DNA of 64,000 bases, taken from the NCBI GenBank assembly GCA_018398575.1, contig JAGTXZ010000005.1:2790001-2854000 (forward strand), in the 5' to 3' direction. Both the position numbers and the translations under genes were made by a program. The notes beneath the pieces were generated by a model that was not told where the DNA came from, ran no database searches, and was given only the letters and a program-made list of their open reading frames with translations. Positions 1 to 10,775 of this stretch are shown one piece after another. Position 1 is the stretch's first letter. Each line of letters starts with the position of its first letter. The DNA is from Ampelomyces quisqualis. Lineage: Eukaryota; Ascomycota; Dothideomycetes; Pleosporales; Phaeosphaeriaceae.

Positions 1-1
1 A

Positions 2-298
2 GTCAAGGCCGCATCCACATTAAACACATCCATGTCCAACCTCGCCCTAAGCTCCTCGCAACCTCCACACCACAACGACGGCTGGGATGACGAGCAAGGT
101 GTTTGGCGCAGACTCGACGAGGGCGAACCTGTGCCAGAAGATCTGGCCAAGCAAGTCAGAGACGGCGGGAAGGGCGTGCTGAGGGAACGGACGGAGGAGG
201 TGGGCGTGGGCAGGAAGGAGGGGGAGAAGGTTGTTACGAGTCCATTTCCGTTTTTGGATGTGGCGAGTACGTTGATCTTGCAATTAAGTGGGGAATAA
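2..298 (+). CDS. 3' end of an unidentified protein-coding gene (partial)
   Basis: The frame is open from the window edge to a TAA at 296-298, so this is probably the last coding exon of a gene that starts upstream. The visible 98 or so residues are acidic and hydrophilic (a DDEQGVWRRLDEGEPVPEDL stretch, then a Lys/Glu/Gly-rich part) and end in a short hydrophobic tail, FPFLDVASTLILQLSGE. I recognise no domain. An in-frame ATG at 32 could start a short protein, but the frame is already open before it. The tail faces the convergent TOM70 gene about 320 bp away. Confidence 0.45.
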   Translation, partial: VKAASTLNTSMSNLALSSSQPPHHNDGWDDEQGVWRRLDEGEPVPEDLAKQVRDGGKGVLRERTEEVGVGRKEGEKVVTSPFPFLDVASTLILQLSGE

Positions 299-619
299 GT
301 TTGCATGTATGAACGCTTGATTTACGATGATCCGCATGATAGATTCTTTTTTTGATACCTAGATAGACAGAGCGATTACGAGGAACACCGTGAGACAAGA
401 CTCATTACATTCCGCACTTTCTCAAAGAGTTGTGATGTATCAGAGCGGAAATAGCGTTTTGTTTCATTTCTTTCAGGCGACGTCCATGGGCCCCAGGGCG
501 ACTTGTCATCATCGACTACTCTGGCCTCTAGTCCGAATACCGACAATCCTCCCAAAACTCTCGACTGTACACGGCTGCAACGCACAATCTCTAGCCAGCC
601 AAGAAATCTCTCAACGAAT
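299..619. other. intergenic, convergent 3' flanks
   Basis: Short spacer between the tail of the left-edge gene and the stop codon of TOM70. It should hold both 3' UTRs. I see no reading frame or repeat that I would call a gene. Confidence 0.5.
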
Positions 620-2700
620 CTACCGCATCCCCCCGCCAAACCCACCTGCACCTGCCGCAGTACCCATGGCGCCTAGTCGGGACGCGAGCTTTGGGTATTT
701 TTCTTGGACCTGGTTTACGTATTAGTATTAGTACACACGGCCAAACATGGTTTGGTTGATTGGGATAACATACTTCTAACTGCGTCCTCGTCGCCTCTGC
801 ATAACTCAATGCATTCACAATTTCGCCCTCAGTCCTGCTTAACTCGGCCGCGCGTTCAAAGTATTTCAACGCCTCTGTCACTTTACCTTGCTGGAGCAGT
901 AACTGCGCCATCGTAGCCACTGCGATGTCGCACTCTGGGTCGATGATAAGTGCCTTTTCGCACAATTTCTCTGCATCTGAGAAGTCGTTTTTCCACTGGA
1001 ACAATGCGAGGGCTTTGTTGATGAGCGGAAGCACATTCATTCCCAGGGGTTTCGACGATTTCTCCATGTCGACAGCCATGTCGAATTTCTCGATTGCTTC
1101 TTGGTATTTTTGCTGGTCAAGGAGGAGTTCGCCGTAGTAGTTGTACACATCAGGGACACTCTGAAAGTTCTTCATGCATCGCCGGAACGTGGCCATAGAG
1201 GACGCGATGCTGCCCATCTTGTACTGCGTCACGCCGAGCTGGATGTGCGAGAAAATAAAGTCTTTGTCGAGGTCGATGGATTTCTGGTAGTCTTTAGCGG
1301 CCTCACCAAATTCGGACTTGATGAAGTGCAGTTGTGCTCGATGGTAAAAGATGTCTGGATCCGACGAGTTTTGCTCGAGAGCTGCGGCGAAGTCGGCTTC
1401 GGCGGCTTCCGGGTTGGCGAGCTCCAGGTGCATCGAGGCGCGCTTGATGAAGGACTGGGTGAGGGTGGGTTGGAGTTCAATCGACTTGTCCATGTCTTTG
1501 AGCGCGTCTTCGTTGTCGCCTTTGAGGTAGCTAAAGGTTCCGCGCATGTTGTACGCAAATGCTTCGTGCTCGCCTAGATCGCCCAATTCGAGGGCGTGGT
1601 CGAACGCTGCAGCAGCTTCTGTGTAGCCGTCTCCAGTCTTGGTGGCCATGGCGTTGAGACCCTTGCGAAGTTGTCCCTTGCCGCTCTCCTCGTCCAACTC
1701 TGCGTCGTCTTCGAGGCCCGCGGGTGCAGGCTTCGGCCGGAAACTCTGGAGGTAGTTGGTGACGAAGGTAGGGCTAGGCAGCTTCTTCTCTTTGCCGGCG
1801 AGGATGGCCTTGCCCTTGGTCTCGGCCACCTTCTTCAGCAATCGCTCGACGCTCTGTGCGCTGCTCTCGTTGCGGAACCCGTCGATGATGCAGCTCGCCG
1901 TGTAGTCGAGGAGGGCCTCGCTGTTGCGCTCGACCTGCTCGTATGCATTCGCTCGCCGGTTCAGGGCCTTGACGTACTCGTTGTCGAGGTTGATTGCCGC
2001 GGTGGTGTCCTCGATGACCTTGTCCCACTCGGACATGGCATTGTAGCACGCAGCCCGGTTCGAGTAGAAGACGGGGTCTTGCTTGCAGAGGATGGCCTTG
2101 CCGTACAGGTCAATGGCGCGGTTGTAGTCTTTTGAGCCGTAGGCTTTGTTTCCGGCGGCCTTGAGCTTCGCAGCATAGTCTTTCCGCTCCTGTGCGTTGT
2201 CAGCCTCAAGTCCGGACATATTCCACCCCGACACATTTGTATGGCTCCGGCCGGCCGCCATCGGATCCTGCCACTTGTAAGAGCTCGCGTACCTCGTCTG
2301 ACAGCGCCGTGACGCTGTTCTCGTCGACATCCGGGAGTGAGTCCTCCACAGAGTCCGCCACCGAAACCTTCTTCGGCTCAGATGTGGGAGCTGAAGGCTT
2401 GTCGGCGCTTGACGTTCCCTTCTCAGCCCTTTCCTTGGCGCGCTTTCGGTCGCGCTGCTTCTTCCTCTTGTTGCCCGCTGATCCGCTTCCATCGTGCCGC
2501 GAATCCGACGACAGGTAATATATCGCGCCCCCCGCACCAACAACCAATGTGACTCCGGCGATGGTGTAGACGACGCCCTTGTTCTCAGACGCCCAGTTCG
2601 ATAACCTGTCCCATAGCGAGCTTGTGCCAGCCTCGACGGGAATTTGGACGGGGAAGGGGCCTGGGCTGTTGGGCAAAGGCGCCTCGTTGGTGGGCGCCAT
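620..2700 (-). CDS. TOM70: mitochondrial import receptor subunit Tom70
   Basis: Tom70 sits in the mitochondrial outer membrane and receives hydrophobic preproteins, mainly carriers, from Hsp70/Hsp90. Three exons give a 637-residue protein: 2700-2293, 2189-774 and 709-620, all joined in phase 0. Intron 1 (GTACGC donor, CTGAC branch, CACAG acceptor) joins LSDE to ERKDYAAKLK, as in fungal homologues. Intron 2 (GTATGT, CTAAT, CAG) replaces a misread tail and gives the ending VQEKYPKLASRLG plus a Gly-rich tail. A single membrane anchor (about residues 41-64, VVYTIAGVTLVVGAGGAIYY) is followed by a basic Lys/Arg-rich linker. TPR repeats then start at AAGNKAYGSKDYNRAIDLY and run to the end. The length is normal for the family. 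It is transcribed away from the ABZ2-like gene. Confidence 0.95.
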
Positions 2701-3376
2701 GATTGGGCAACGATGAAGGTGGAGGTGAAGGAATTACGAATGTGATTAAAGAGAGGAGGAAAGGAGATGGCGCCGGTCAATGTAATTGTTGGCAGGGCGT
2801 CCAAGGCAGCCGTGCGGACATTGAAGCTGCTCACTGAAATCTTGGGCTAGTGCTACCGGTACCTGGTCCAAGCTCGCGGGCACAACGTCATCAAACGAGC
2901 CAAAATATTTCTGGTATTTACATTTCCTCCTCGTGTTTCGTGTTTGATTGGAATGTCCACAATTGTTAGAAGCCGACACTGTACCCTCGACTCGGCACGG
3001 TTCATCTCGGTGCCATGCAATCCCAGCCCGCACGTGACGCATTGCTCAATGTGTGAACATGGACTGTGGCAGAGCCCTGCTAATTTGTGCCGGCGACCGA
3101 TCGCAGTGTGTGCGGCACGAAATACTCGATGCACCTTCTCGCTAGATAATGAGTCCGTCGCCACGTAGTTGTGCGTCGTCCAACTTAACATCGGCCACAA
3201 CGGGGTTAAGGAAGCACGTCGCCAAGCAGCCACACTCCGCAGTACACATTCATCGGACCCCCCAGCCAAGCACGTGTTGTCCATTTCCCTCTGAAATCCG
3301 ATTGGAATAGCGATTGAGCATTCGAACTGCCAAAAAGGCTCGTGGCTGCGTACAGAAAGAGAAGGAAATCATCATA
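2701..3376. promoter_or_regulatory. divergent intergenic promoter region
   Basis: About 676 bp lie between the start codons of TOM70 (-) and the ABZ2-like gene (+). Both promoters and 5' UTRs must be here. Frames of up to about 140 codons cross it but look like chance. I cannot assign individual factor sites with confidence. Confidence 0.5.
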
Positions 3377-4357
3377 ATGGCGACCGCATCCGACTTCCAA
3401 CTTTTCACGTCCATCCGATATGATCCGCTTCTCCTTCAATCGCAAGAAAACTCTCGCTCAGACCTGAACTTCATCACACCTTCACCCTTCTACATGCTGG
3501 CATACCACCGCGGCCGAATGGTAGAAGCAGCACAACACTTCGATTTCCACGCCGTAGACGAGAGACTCAAAGATGGGACTGTCTTGCACGAAGAACTCCT
3601 CAAACGAGTAAAAGAATGGCAGAAATCCGAAAATAGACCAGACGGTCCGCTCAAAATCCGCATCCTGTTCGACAAATCCGCCACTATGACCGTCGACTTC
3701 CTTGCCATCCCCACCGCACCCCTATCAACCCTCTATCCAGCGTCCTTCGACCCACCCGACCAAACTCCTAAATCGAACAACACATTCACGCCCTCGCCCC
3801 TCACAGGCGGCGTCCTGACCCTCGGACCATCAGATTCCCTCCCCGCCGCACCACTCCCCTGGACACTCAAACTTGACACCCAACCCACGCCCTCCTCACC
3901 CTTCACTCTCCTCAAAACAACACAGCGCGACATGTACAATGCGTCACGTGACCGTGCCCTACCATCCAACCCCTCCGCCCCTGCTCACCGCGAAGTCATG
4001 CTCTACAACGAAGTCCACGAACTCACCGAAGGCTCATTCACATCGTTATACCTCTACCGTGGCGGACGCTGGGTAACGCCTCCCGTTGGCGTGCCCAGTG
4101 GGGAATTCAATGCGTCGACGCTTCGCGGCGAGGAAGATGAAGGCGAGTTACGGAAACCGTTTGCGGGGCGCTGGGGCCATTCCGTGAGGAGCAAGAAGGT
4201 TGGTGCGGGAGGGCAGAGGGGGACGAGTAGGAGGTGGGCGCTGGGCAAGGGGTTTTGCATGGAGGAGCCGGTTGGGATAGATACGGTTGCGGTCGGGGAG
4301 GGGGTTTGGGTTAGTAGTGGGGTCAGAGGGTTTGGTTTTGGGAGAGTGGTGGAGTGA
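3377..4357 (+). CDS. ABZ2: aminodeoxychorismate lyase-like protein (class IV PLP enzyme)
   Basis: Single-exon gene of 326 residues. The family converts 4-amino-4-deoxychorismate to p-aminobenzoate for folate synthesis. The start chosen is ATG 3377 (context cataATGg, MATASDFQLF), not the upstream in-frame ATG at 3314, because the family begins with this segment. Lys180 in LLKTTQRDMY fits the PLP-binding lysine of class IV enzymes. Glu218 in NEVHELTEGSFTSLYLYRGG is the usual cofactor-contacting glutamate region. RWVTPPVGVPSG and RRWALGKGF follow in family order. Fungal members are often annotated simply as aminotransferase class IV, so substrate assignment is by family and not proven. Confidence 0.85.
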   Translation: MATASDFQLFTSIRYDPLLLQSQENSRSDLNFITPSPFYMLAYHRGRMVEAAQHFDFHAVDERLKDGTVLHEELLKRVKEWQKSENRPDGPLKIRILFDKSATMTVDFLAIPTAPLSTLYPASFDPPDQTPKSNNTFTPSPLTGGVLTLGPSDSLPAAPLPWTLKLDTQPTPSSPFTLLKTTQRDMYNASRDRALPSNPSAPAHREVMLYNEVHELTEGSFTSLYLYRGGRWVTPPVGVPSGEFNASTLRGEEDEGELRKPFAGRWGHSVRSKKVGAGGQRGTSRRWALGKGFCMEEPVGIDTVAVGEGVWVSSGVRGFGFGRVVE

Positions 4358-4487
4358 TTGGGTGCGAGTAATCTGATTTCATGGTAGAGCCTGTGGTATA
4401 AAATGACTTGTGCACATCATCATCGGCCTGTAAAAGTAGTGTGAGGCAGTAAAGGAGTGCTATGATGTGCTTCAGCAGTGGGCTTGG
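4358..4487. other. 3' flank of the ABZ2-like gene
   Basis: Short downstream region with ordinary composition before the AT-rich TIR element begins. Nothing recognisable is present. Confidence 0.4.
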
Positions 4488-4965
4488 GACGTCATTATAA
4501 CTTACATAGTAGTAGTGGTTTTTACACTAATGTAGTAGATTTTTACATTTTTTTTTATATAGGAAATTTTAGTGTTCACTGCTAAACTGTTTTCTTGCTT
4601 ATCTTCCACTCCTCTCTATCTCTTCTAAAATTTTACCTTATTTCTCTCTTTCTGTTTATACTTATAAAACTGTTGATTTTGCTACGCGCGTCAATACAGT
4701 AGCACTTAATCACAGACTTGATTAATATCTGTTGGGTAGGTAGAGAGAGAAAGAGGCTCCTCCAAAAACAGAGAACGTTACTCTATACTCTTAAGTCTCT
4801 ACAGGACTTTAGTATATCACAATAGATATTACGCTAATAAAATTATACAACTATACCCAGACTATGTAAATATAGACGTTTTTGCGGTGTTTCCGGGGGG
4901 AATTCTGTGGGGTTTTTTTACATGAGTTCAAGCGGGGTATTTTACACCGCATCTGTACCGCAGTG
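4488..4965 (-). mobile_element. short non-autonomous TIR element, empty-site copy
   Basis: Read on the minus strand, this ~0.48 kb AT-rich segment aligns end to end with the two flanks of the LTR retrotransposon at 34.06-41.05 kb. Its 4965 end matches the terminal repeat there (CACTGCGGTACAGATGCGG here, CACTGGGGTACAAATGCGG at 41322). It then follows 33.78-34.05 kb and continues without break into 41.06-41.22 kb (shared: tagagaggagt, agcagt-aacactaaaat, tagtgtaaaaa-c). The last ~100 bp of the other copy, including its second TIR, are missing or too diverged at the 4488 end. There is no coding frame. A MITE-like DNA element is the best description; the superfamily is unknown. Confidence 0.7.
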
Positions 4966-5343
4966 TTGGCACACTTCATCACTTCCCTCAAGGACTGAGT
5001 ATGCCGCTACAAAGAAAGATTGGATCTAGTGAGTACTACATGGCAAACCGCTTCCTTGCGTTGGGCGCTTACGGCTAGCCAATTGCCTCACAGGCGTCGC
5101 GTGGGTGTATCGTGGGCACGATACAGTGATCCTGTGTGGCCGATTGAAAGTCACTGCAGCGCTAGGTAGGTAGTGTACGTAGCAACGCACGATGTTCTTT
5201 GCGGGTTGAAGACGCTTGTGCATCTGTGCACTGGTAGTACGCGGGGCTGTTTGTGATTCACCCCTGTGAACTCGCAGCACTCGCATTCATGAGGTAGTCC
5301 ATTATTCTACATATATCAAAGCTGGATATAGTCAAACATCAAA
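4966..5343. other. intergenic spacer
   Basis: Ordinary-composition DNA between the TIR element and the first DUF6594 copy. It probably held the promoter of that gene. No feature is supported. Confidence 0.4.
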
Positions 5344-5803
5344 AATGGCGGCCCCTAACAGTGCCCTAGATGCCGTCGTAATAGCCCCAGCAACTCAAGA
5401 GAAGCCTCCCGCTACTCCGACAGCCGTCAAATCCTCAAACAATGCAGCTAACAATGGACGTCCCCACCCACTCAATGCTGTGTTCCAAGCTATCCAAAAC
5501 CTACGGCTCGAATGGAGCTGATCCCCAAAACAGCCATGTTCAGACGTTTTGGCGCCCTGAAAGTTCCAAACTTGCTCTACTTACAGAGCGACTTGGCTCG
5601 CATTGAGAAGGATTTGATTAAGCTGGAGTGGGAAGACAGCGAGAGTAACATAGGAAAGAATAAGTTATACTCGCGAGACAGCCGCTTCATCAACGGCGCT
5701 ACAGAGCCACGAGACGGTGACGTCCATCAACGAGATCCGGTGATGAGGATGCAGGAAACACTTCGTTTGTATAGTAAGTTTCGTTTCGAAGACTTTTACT
5801 AAA
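5344..5803 (+). pseudogene. DUF6594-type gene copy 1, truncated and frameshifted
   Basis: The reading frame from ATG 5344 gives an Ala/Pro/Asn-rich N-terminus and stops at 5521. The family core continues in another frame: YPKPTARMELIPKTAMFRRF and LLYLQSDLARIEKDL match the intact copies at 8.5 and 16.0 kb. One frameshift near 5490 therefore separates the two parts. The core ends at LRLY followed by a GTAAGT donor at the position where both intact copies have their first intron. The second and third exons, which carry the membrane helices, are absent and the sequence turns AT-rich instead. This is a remnant of exon 1. Confidence 0.75.
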
Positions 5804-6420
5804 TATCTGTTAATTAAATAAATATATAAGCTCTAAAATACTAGATATATAAACAAATATAGTCTATATACTAAGATTTGCTTAATAAATTAAATGTAGG
5901 TAGCTAAATTTATTTAGTTTATTTGTCGCAGAGTCTACCTCTCTTATATTATCTATATTACAATTGAATTTCTGCTAAGCTTTATTATTATTAGCTAAAG
6001 GTCTCTACAAAGTAGTCTTTTATAAGATTTAGCTACAATTTAGTTATTTAGAAGCTAGAAAGTAGCTCTATTTAGACTGTATCTAGATAAATTTAAACCT
6101 ACCAAATATAATTCTGCGTAGTGCTAGCTATTGAAATCTTTCTTTAGTCTATAAATAAAGGGTTACTTTCTTGTTATTCCCCCTTTAATGTAACAGAAAA
6201 TTACTAAGACTAACTATACAGATAACAGCACAGAAAATAGCCTATAATAGTAGTAAAACAAAGTAAAAGCCCTACGTTGCCTTGCGCTGCAAAGCTACTA
6301 AAGAAGCCCTTTTACTAAGCCTTTGCGCTAAACTACCGCAAGCCTAAGCAACTGCGAGGCTAAGCTCCCCTGTAAGTCAGCCTATTTAACCACGGAGAGT
6401 ATCGTAGGCCAATCTGCTCG
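5804..6420. repeat. AT-rich, RIP-like block
   Basis: Strongly AT-rich from just after the exon 1 donor of DUF6594 copy 1, with many TA dinucleotides and no open frame. The composition matches the big blocks at 33 and 58 kb, so it is probably a mutated transposon remnant. I could not identify the family. AT-richness fades between about 6.25 and 6.42 kb. Confidence 0.5.
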
Positions 6421-7182
6421 TATCTTAAGGCGCAATGTACCTCTTCAGACGATGCTACGCCCATGTCAAGAAGATAGATTGTCACCTTCGCAGTGCCAGA
6501 TGTAACAGAACTGTAGTACCAGTAGCCTAACTGTTCACTTCGTTCATGTTATTATTCCACCTGCCATATCAATGCTAGTATGGGCTACCCGGAAGTCAGA
6601 GAAGACCAAGCCATGGACGATGTCAGTTTTCAATGTGGCGATCCCGGCGTGTATGACGCTGTTGAAATTGCAACACGTACTTCAGTCTTCGCAAAAGAGA
6701 TCATAACAGTCAGCTGGAGGTAGCATGCACGCGTCACGTGTGGTAAGCTAGCTTGACTCCACAATGTATATCGCGAGTATGAATCTGAAGATTAATTCCG
6801 GTTTGCACCGTCCAAGGTCCTATATCGAATCAGAATCAAACATGCAATGCAGCGAGACGTATATTACCTGGGGTACCAAGTCTCTAGGAAAGCCCAAACG
6901 TGATCAAAGTTGTCGCTGAGCAGCACTTGTGGAGTCCAGGTATCTTCATCGGAGCGTTCTCACGGATAGGATGCAGTACATTTATGTCATGGTTTCTGGT
7001 TACATTATAGCCAAAGCAACATGCAATTTCTTCCTAATAGACGTTCGTGTACCCCTATTTCATCAATGTGTCATCATTTGCTTCATGCTACGGGAATCAT
7101 GCTCTGGCGAACTTTTATTCCATCGCTGTCTGTCGTATTTCTCGGCTAGCCCAAAATGTAATTCTTTTCCCACTGCTCAATC
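6421..7182. other. gene-free spacer
   Basis: Ordinary composition with small chance frames only. It lies at the 3' end of the Cys-rich gene and I see nothing to annotate. Confidence 0.4.
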
Positions 7183-7644
7183 CTAGCCAACTCGACATGT
7201 GTACTTGCAAGCGGCACCAGGATAGTTGCCACAGTTTTGACAGTACTTTTGGGGGGGAATTTTCCATTCATAGTGTCGAAAACAACATTTGACGTCGTGG
7301 AACCACCCTGTCTTGCCGTCGCTGTGTCTGTTAGAAATGTAGTCGATGAGATACTCATCTTCCATTGATATGATGCGGACATCCCAACAGCCGCTGCACC
7401 TAGTAGTAGCATATGACGGATGCTTGCAACTACTCTCGGAACAAAGTTCGCCAGGGCCTCGCTGGCCTGCGTGACAAAGGTCACATTTGCAGCATACCCA
7501 TCCGGGTTCGAGATCCGCAGCCTTCTCACGATTTGCTGCTTTTTCGCGTTCGAGCTTTTCGGCTTGATCAAGACTTGCTTGATCAGGGTTCTTTTTCTCA
7601 GGTTCTTTGCGAACATTCTCGCGATCGCGATCAGGAAGCGCCAT
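7183..7644 (-). CDS. small Cys/His-rich protein, copy 1
   Basis: A 153-residue single-exon protein of no recognised family. The first ~45 residues are a charged Lys/Glu helix-like stretch. The rest is packed with Cys and His: GWVCCKCDLCHAG, CSESSCKHP, CSGCWDVR, GWFHDVKCCFRHYEW and YCQNCGNYPG. The same order recurs in the gene at 14677-15126 (GWVCC, spaced Cys, C-x2-CWxVR, GW, C-x2/3-H, C-x2-C), which is why this frame was preferred over a longer overlapping one (7146-7694). Such spacing suggests zinc binding (inference). There is no signal peptide. It is divergently arranged with the intact DUF6594 gene starting at 8493. Confidence 0.65.
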   Translation of the reverse strand: MALPDRDRENVRKEPEKKNPDQASLDQAEKLEREKAANREKAADLEPGWVCCKCDLCHAGQRGPGELCSESSCKHPSYATTRCSGCWDVRIISMEDEYLIDYISNRHSDGKTGWFHDVKCCFRHYEWKIPPQKYCQNCGNYPGAACKYTCRVG

Positions 7645-8492
7645 GATGAACAGATGCGAGTGGATCGAATGATGCGATTCTCTCCATTGTCCATATTGAA
7701 GTTCTATATATACACCAAAGGAGAGTTGCTTGCTACTCCAGCACGCACTCGTACCTGCTGGTCGACCAACATTTGCTAGACGTGGTCATGTCATCATATT
7801 CTCCCTCATAACCAGACGTGACGGTGATTTGATAACACTAGCAAGGGAGCGTCGTGGACTGGTTCTTCACGAAATCAGAGTGATATCGTAGCAGTAGTGC
7901 TGGATAGGATGCACGGCGTATGGGAGCGAGCCATAGTTGCGCAAGAGACAAATGCCCTGAAGATGAATGAGATCAAACCGATGCGAAAAGGTTCATGCCT
8001 ATCCACTATCATCTTTGTGGATGCTGGTCACTCACTCTCGCATAGCTTGGATCTCATCTCTTCTTCCCCCATCATGAGCGCCACTCCAAGTTGAAATACA
8101 CTGTGCAAAATGCATGTGAATATTCGACGTGATAAGACTTGAGAAGAAATCTTACTGGCATCTCCTGCTGTGACATTTTGCGACCAATATTATCAATCAC
8201 TGATGTATGTTATTACGTCCTAAAGTCGATTGGACCGGAACTCGCACCATGTTCCGCGCCACAAACCCCCCTGCAAGAAGAGCAAACAACCACAAATGCA
8301 GTGCTACCATGCACAAGTGTGCGATTACGGAACTCAAAGAGTAGATCGAGTGGGGTAAGCCGTCGTCCGGTGACCTTTTGGAAGGTACAGCCTGGTGAAC
8401 TGTGCGCTCGAAGCTCGCACATACACAGCCGTCAAATTCTACGACCCTGTATTGACACAGTCATACCTCTACTTTCCAGTAAACCTCTCGTC
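7645..8492. promoter_or_regulatory. divergent region between Cys-rich gene 1 and DUF6594 copy 2
   Basis: About 850 bp separate the two start codons. An open frame precedes ATG 8493 from 8139 (MRRNLTGISC...), but it has no counterpart in copy 4, so I treat it as 5' leader. A common promoter for the pair is possible; no specific site is recognisable. Confidence 0.4.
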
Positions 8493-9547
8493 ATGTTAGA
8501 AAAAGCCATCAGCACTTTCAAAGTCGGGAAAGACGAGCCACATCTATCGCCATTTCTGAACGCATGGCGAAATAATCCTAGTGGTCATCCCCGATTAGCG
8601 GAGCGCATCGCTGTGAACCCCGAGACAGGAATCTATCGACGCTTCGATGCCCTCAATGCCCGGCGCATTCTGTACTTGCAAGCTGAGCTCTGCATCTTGG
8701 AGAGAAATTTGCAGCGTCAAGAACAAAAGGACAACAAGGCCACGACGGGAAAGGGACCGGAGTACTCGACCGACTACCAAACTATGCTCGAGGCACCAGG
8801 CAATGTGCCTAAGCGTCAGCTAGAGCTGATTCAAGAAATGCAGGATAAGTTGGAACAGTACAGTGAGTCGACCTGTCAAGTTCGGTGAGCGGCTGACTGC
8901 AACTTGCGAATAGACAACGCCGTCATTCAGATCTCTATGCTTCACAAGATCAAAGCACCAGATCGCTTTGACCTACACGACATGCAAATGTTCTTGCAAA
9001 GCGCTGAATTTGGTCCACCTTTCCTAACGGGCGCAGACGCCCGCACATGGGGCTCGTCCAAGTTTCCCAACGACCACCCACCCGACCTTATAGGCGTGCA
9101 TCCGCGTCTCAAGGAAGACACCTTCTCGCGCGTAGTTGCAGAACGCGCTATCCACCTCTTCAAATGCGGCCTCGGCCGACTTACCAAAGGCAACAAGCAC
9201 CACGGCCGGCGCGTATACTACGATTCTACGGTGTTAAAAGTTACGTTTGGAATGACGTCTGGCCTAGCAGCATTGCTTCCTATTACCTCAATCCTAGTCT
9301 TGGTCAATCTACATTCGTTGAAGGCACAACTGTGGACAGTGGCAGCTTTTAATGTGTTGATTAGCGTTTGCTTAACCATCTTCACAGACGCGAAAAGGAC
9401 AGATGTATTCGCTGTAAATGCTGCGTGGGTGTTCTTGACCTCCTGTAGTGATGAGCGGGGCTAACGTGCGTTAGATTTGCGGCTGTGCAGGTCGTGTTTA
9501 TATCGCAGGGTCACAACGCATGCACACCGACGTGCGCATCGACGTAA
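8493..9547 (+). CDS. DUF6594-type membrane protein, copy 2 (intact)
   Basis: Three exons (8493-8862, 8914-9424, 9475-9547) encode 317 residues. Both introns are short (51 and 50 nt) with CTGAC or CTAAC branch sites and sit at the same codons as in copy 4. The start MLEKAISTFKV matches MLEKAMAALKY of copy 4. The N-terminal core contains YRRFDALNARRILYLQAEL, a helical stretch of the family. Exon 2 has PPDLIGVHPR and GLGRLTKGNKHHGRRVYYD. Three hydrophobic helices follow (LAALLPITSILVLVNLH, LWTVAAFNVLISVCLTIF, VNAAFAAVQVVFIS), so the C-terminus is membrane-embedded. The function of the family is unknown. It differs from copy 4 by many substitutions without disruptions, so both are probably expressed genes. 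Confidence 0.8.
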
Positions 9548-10181
9548 GATACTTCGGCGTGTGCTTGCTGGTCGCGTTGTTCTGCAGAATCGAAACAAAA
9601 AGGCTATTGTATCGGGCCTAGGTGGCAGAAACCTGTTCATATGGAGCTTCTGTGGTCATCGGAGCTAATTATCTGGAACAGAGGCCCGATCAGGCATGTG
9701 GCCAGGCAGGCAGCCTAGGAGATGATGTGACCCCCAAGGCACAGGATTATATAACTAGGCTTATTTTTTGTTCTATCTCGATACTCTATCTATCCAATCA
9801 TCTATCGTAAGCTTCTGCTCAATTCTGATAACATTGTGATGTTTCAATACCGTACAGTGGGGTTTCCGGGCAGCGGAGACCGAAAAAAGCACATATTACG
9901 GTCAAGGTATTACATTAAATAGTAACCAAATTTCTAAGCTATCTTGGACTGGGCAAGGCATGACCTAGCGTTAATGACGTCGGCCAAATATCGTGTTCCA
10001 TGTATGCTTTTGCTTTGTTTTCAACGGAGTCAATGAAATATCACATTCTTGAATTTTAGACTTGATTATACATAGTTCTGAGCACTACAAAAGCCATGAT
10101 GCGGGTCTCACTAGGACCGTGAACTGTCGCACGGTGACGTTTGCTACCATGCACAACATAAGCCATGTATACGCCTGTGCA
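9548..10181. other. spacer with duplicated 3' flank
   Basis: No gene seen. A segment at about 9972-10005 (atgacgtcggccaaatatcg, then gttccatgta) recurs downstream of copy 4 at about 17083-17115 (atgacgtcagccacacatcg, then gttccatgtg). The duplication that made copies 2 and 4 therefore included 3' flanking DNA. Copy 2 has about 330 bp more between the stop and this marker than copy 4. Confidence 0.5.
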
Positions 10182-10767
10182 ATGATACTCGACTGGCTTA
10201 TCTCGCCTACCTACGCGCTCTCAATCCTTTTCCCAACCCTGTCAACAAGGCCTGCGATGACTGAAGCGTGGCGAACACACCCAATCGAGTATCCTCGGTT
10301 CTTAAAGCGCATGAGCGTCAAGCCCCAAACTCTCACATCCATATTTCGAAAATTCGTTGCGCTAAACGCGCATACCTTGCTGTACATTCAGGCGGAGCTG
10401 ACCGATCTCGAAAAGATACAAGAGCGAGAACAACGCGTGCTAACGACAAGAAGGCAACCGCGTGAAATATGCGACGAACTTTGATTTCCTGAGAGCGAGC
10501 CATGAAAATGGCGACACTACCCAATTGGATCTGGTCAGAATGATTCAAGGCAAACTTGAGAAGTACAGTGCGTATTCAGCGATAACTGGGCGCCCAGCTC
10601 GCTCACGGTAGACTAGGTAGACGTTGCGCTCCTGCGGCAGCACAATATCAACCCGATACCCGGTCCAGACAAACTCGATCTCAATGACGTCCAAATTCTA
10701 CTGTTCAGTCATGCGATGCACTCTGGAGCGATGTTGGTGAAGACTCTATGATATAGAGCCAACCAGA

Positions 10768-10775
10768 CTCTCGAG
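10768..10775. repeat. 8-bp target site duplication, left (CTCTCGAG)
   Basis: CTCTCGAG stands immediately before the first base of the hAT element. The same eight bases follow its last base at 13885-13892. An 8-bp duplication is diagnostic of the hAT superfamily. Confidence 0.9.

Noticed and set aside
1101..2135. Two plus-strand frames of 158 and 179 codons
   Set aside because: Both are antisense to the well-supported TPR region of TOM70.
7146..7694. 182-codon frame overlapping the Cys-rich gene
   Set aside because: The 153-residue frame has a paralogue at 14677-15126 with the same Cys/His order; the longer frame has none.
8139..8492. N-terminal extension of DUF6594 copy 2
   Set aside because: Open in frame but without any counterpart in copy 4, whose start MLEK matches ATG 8493.
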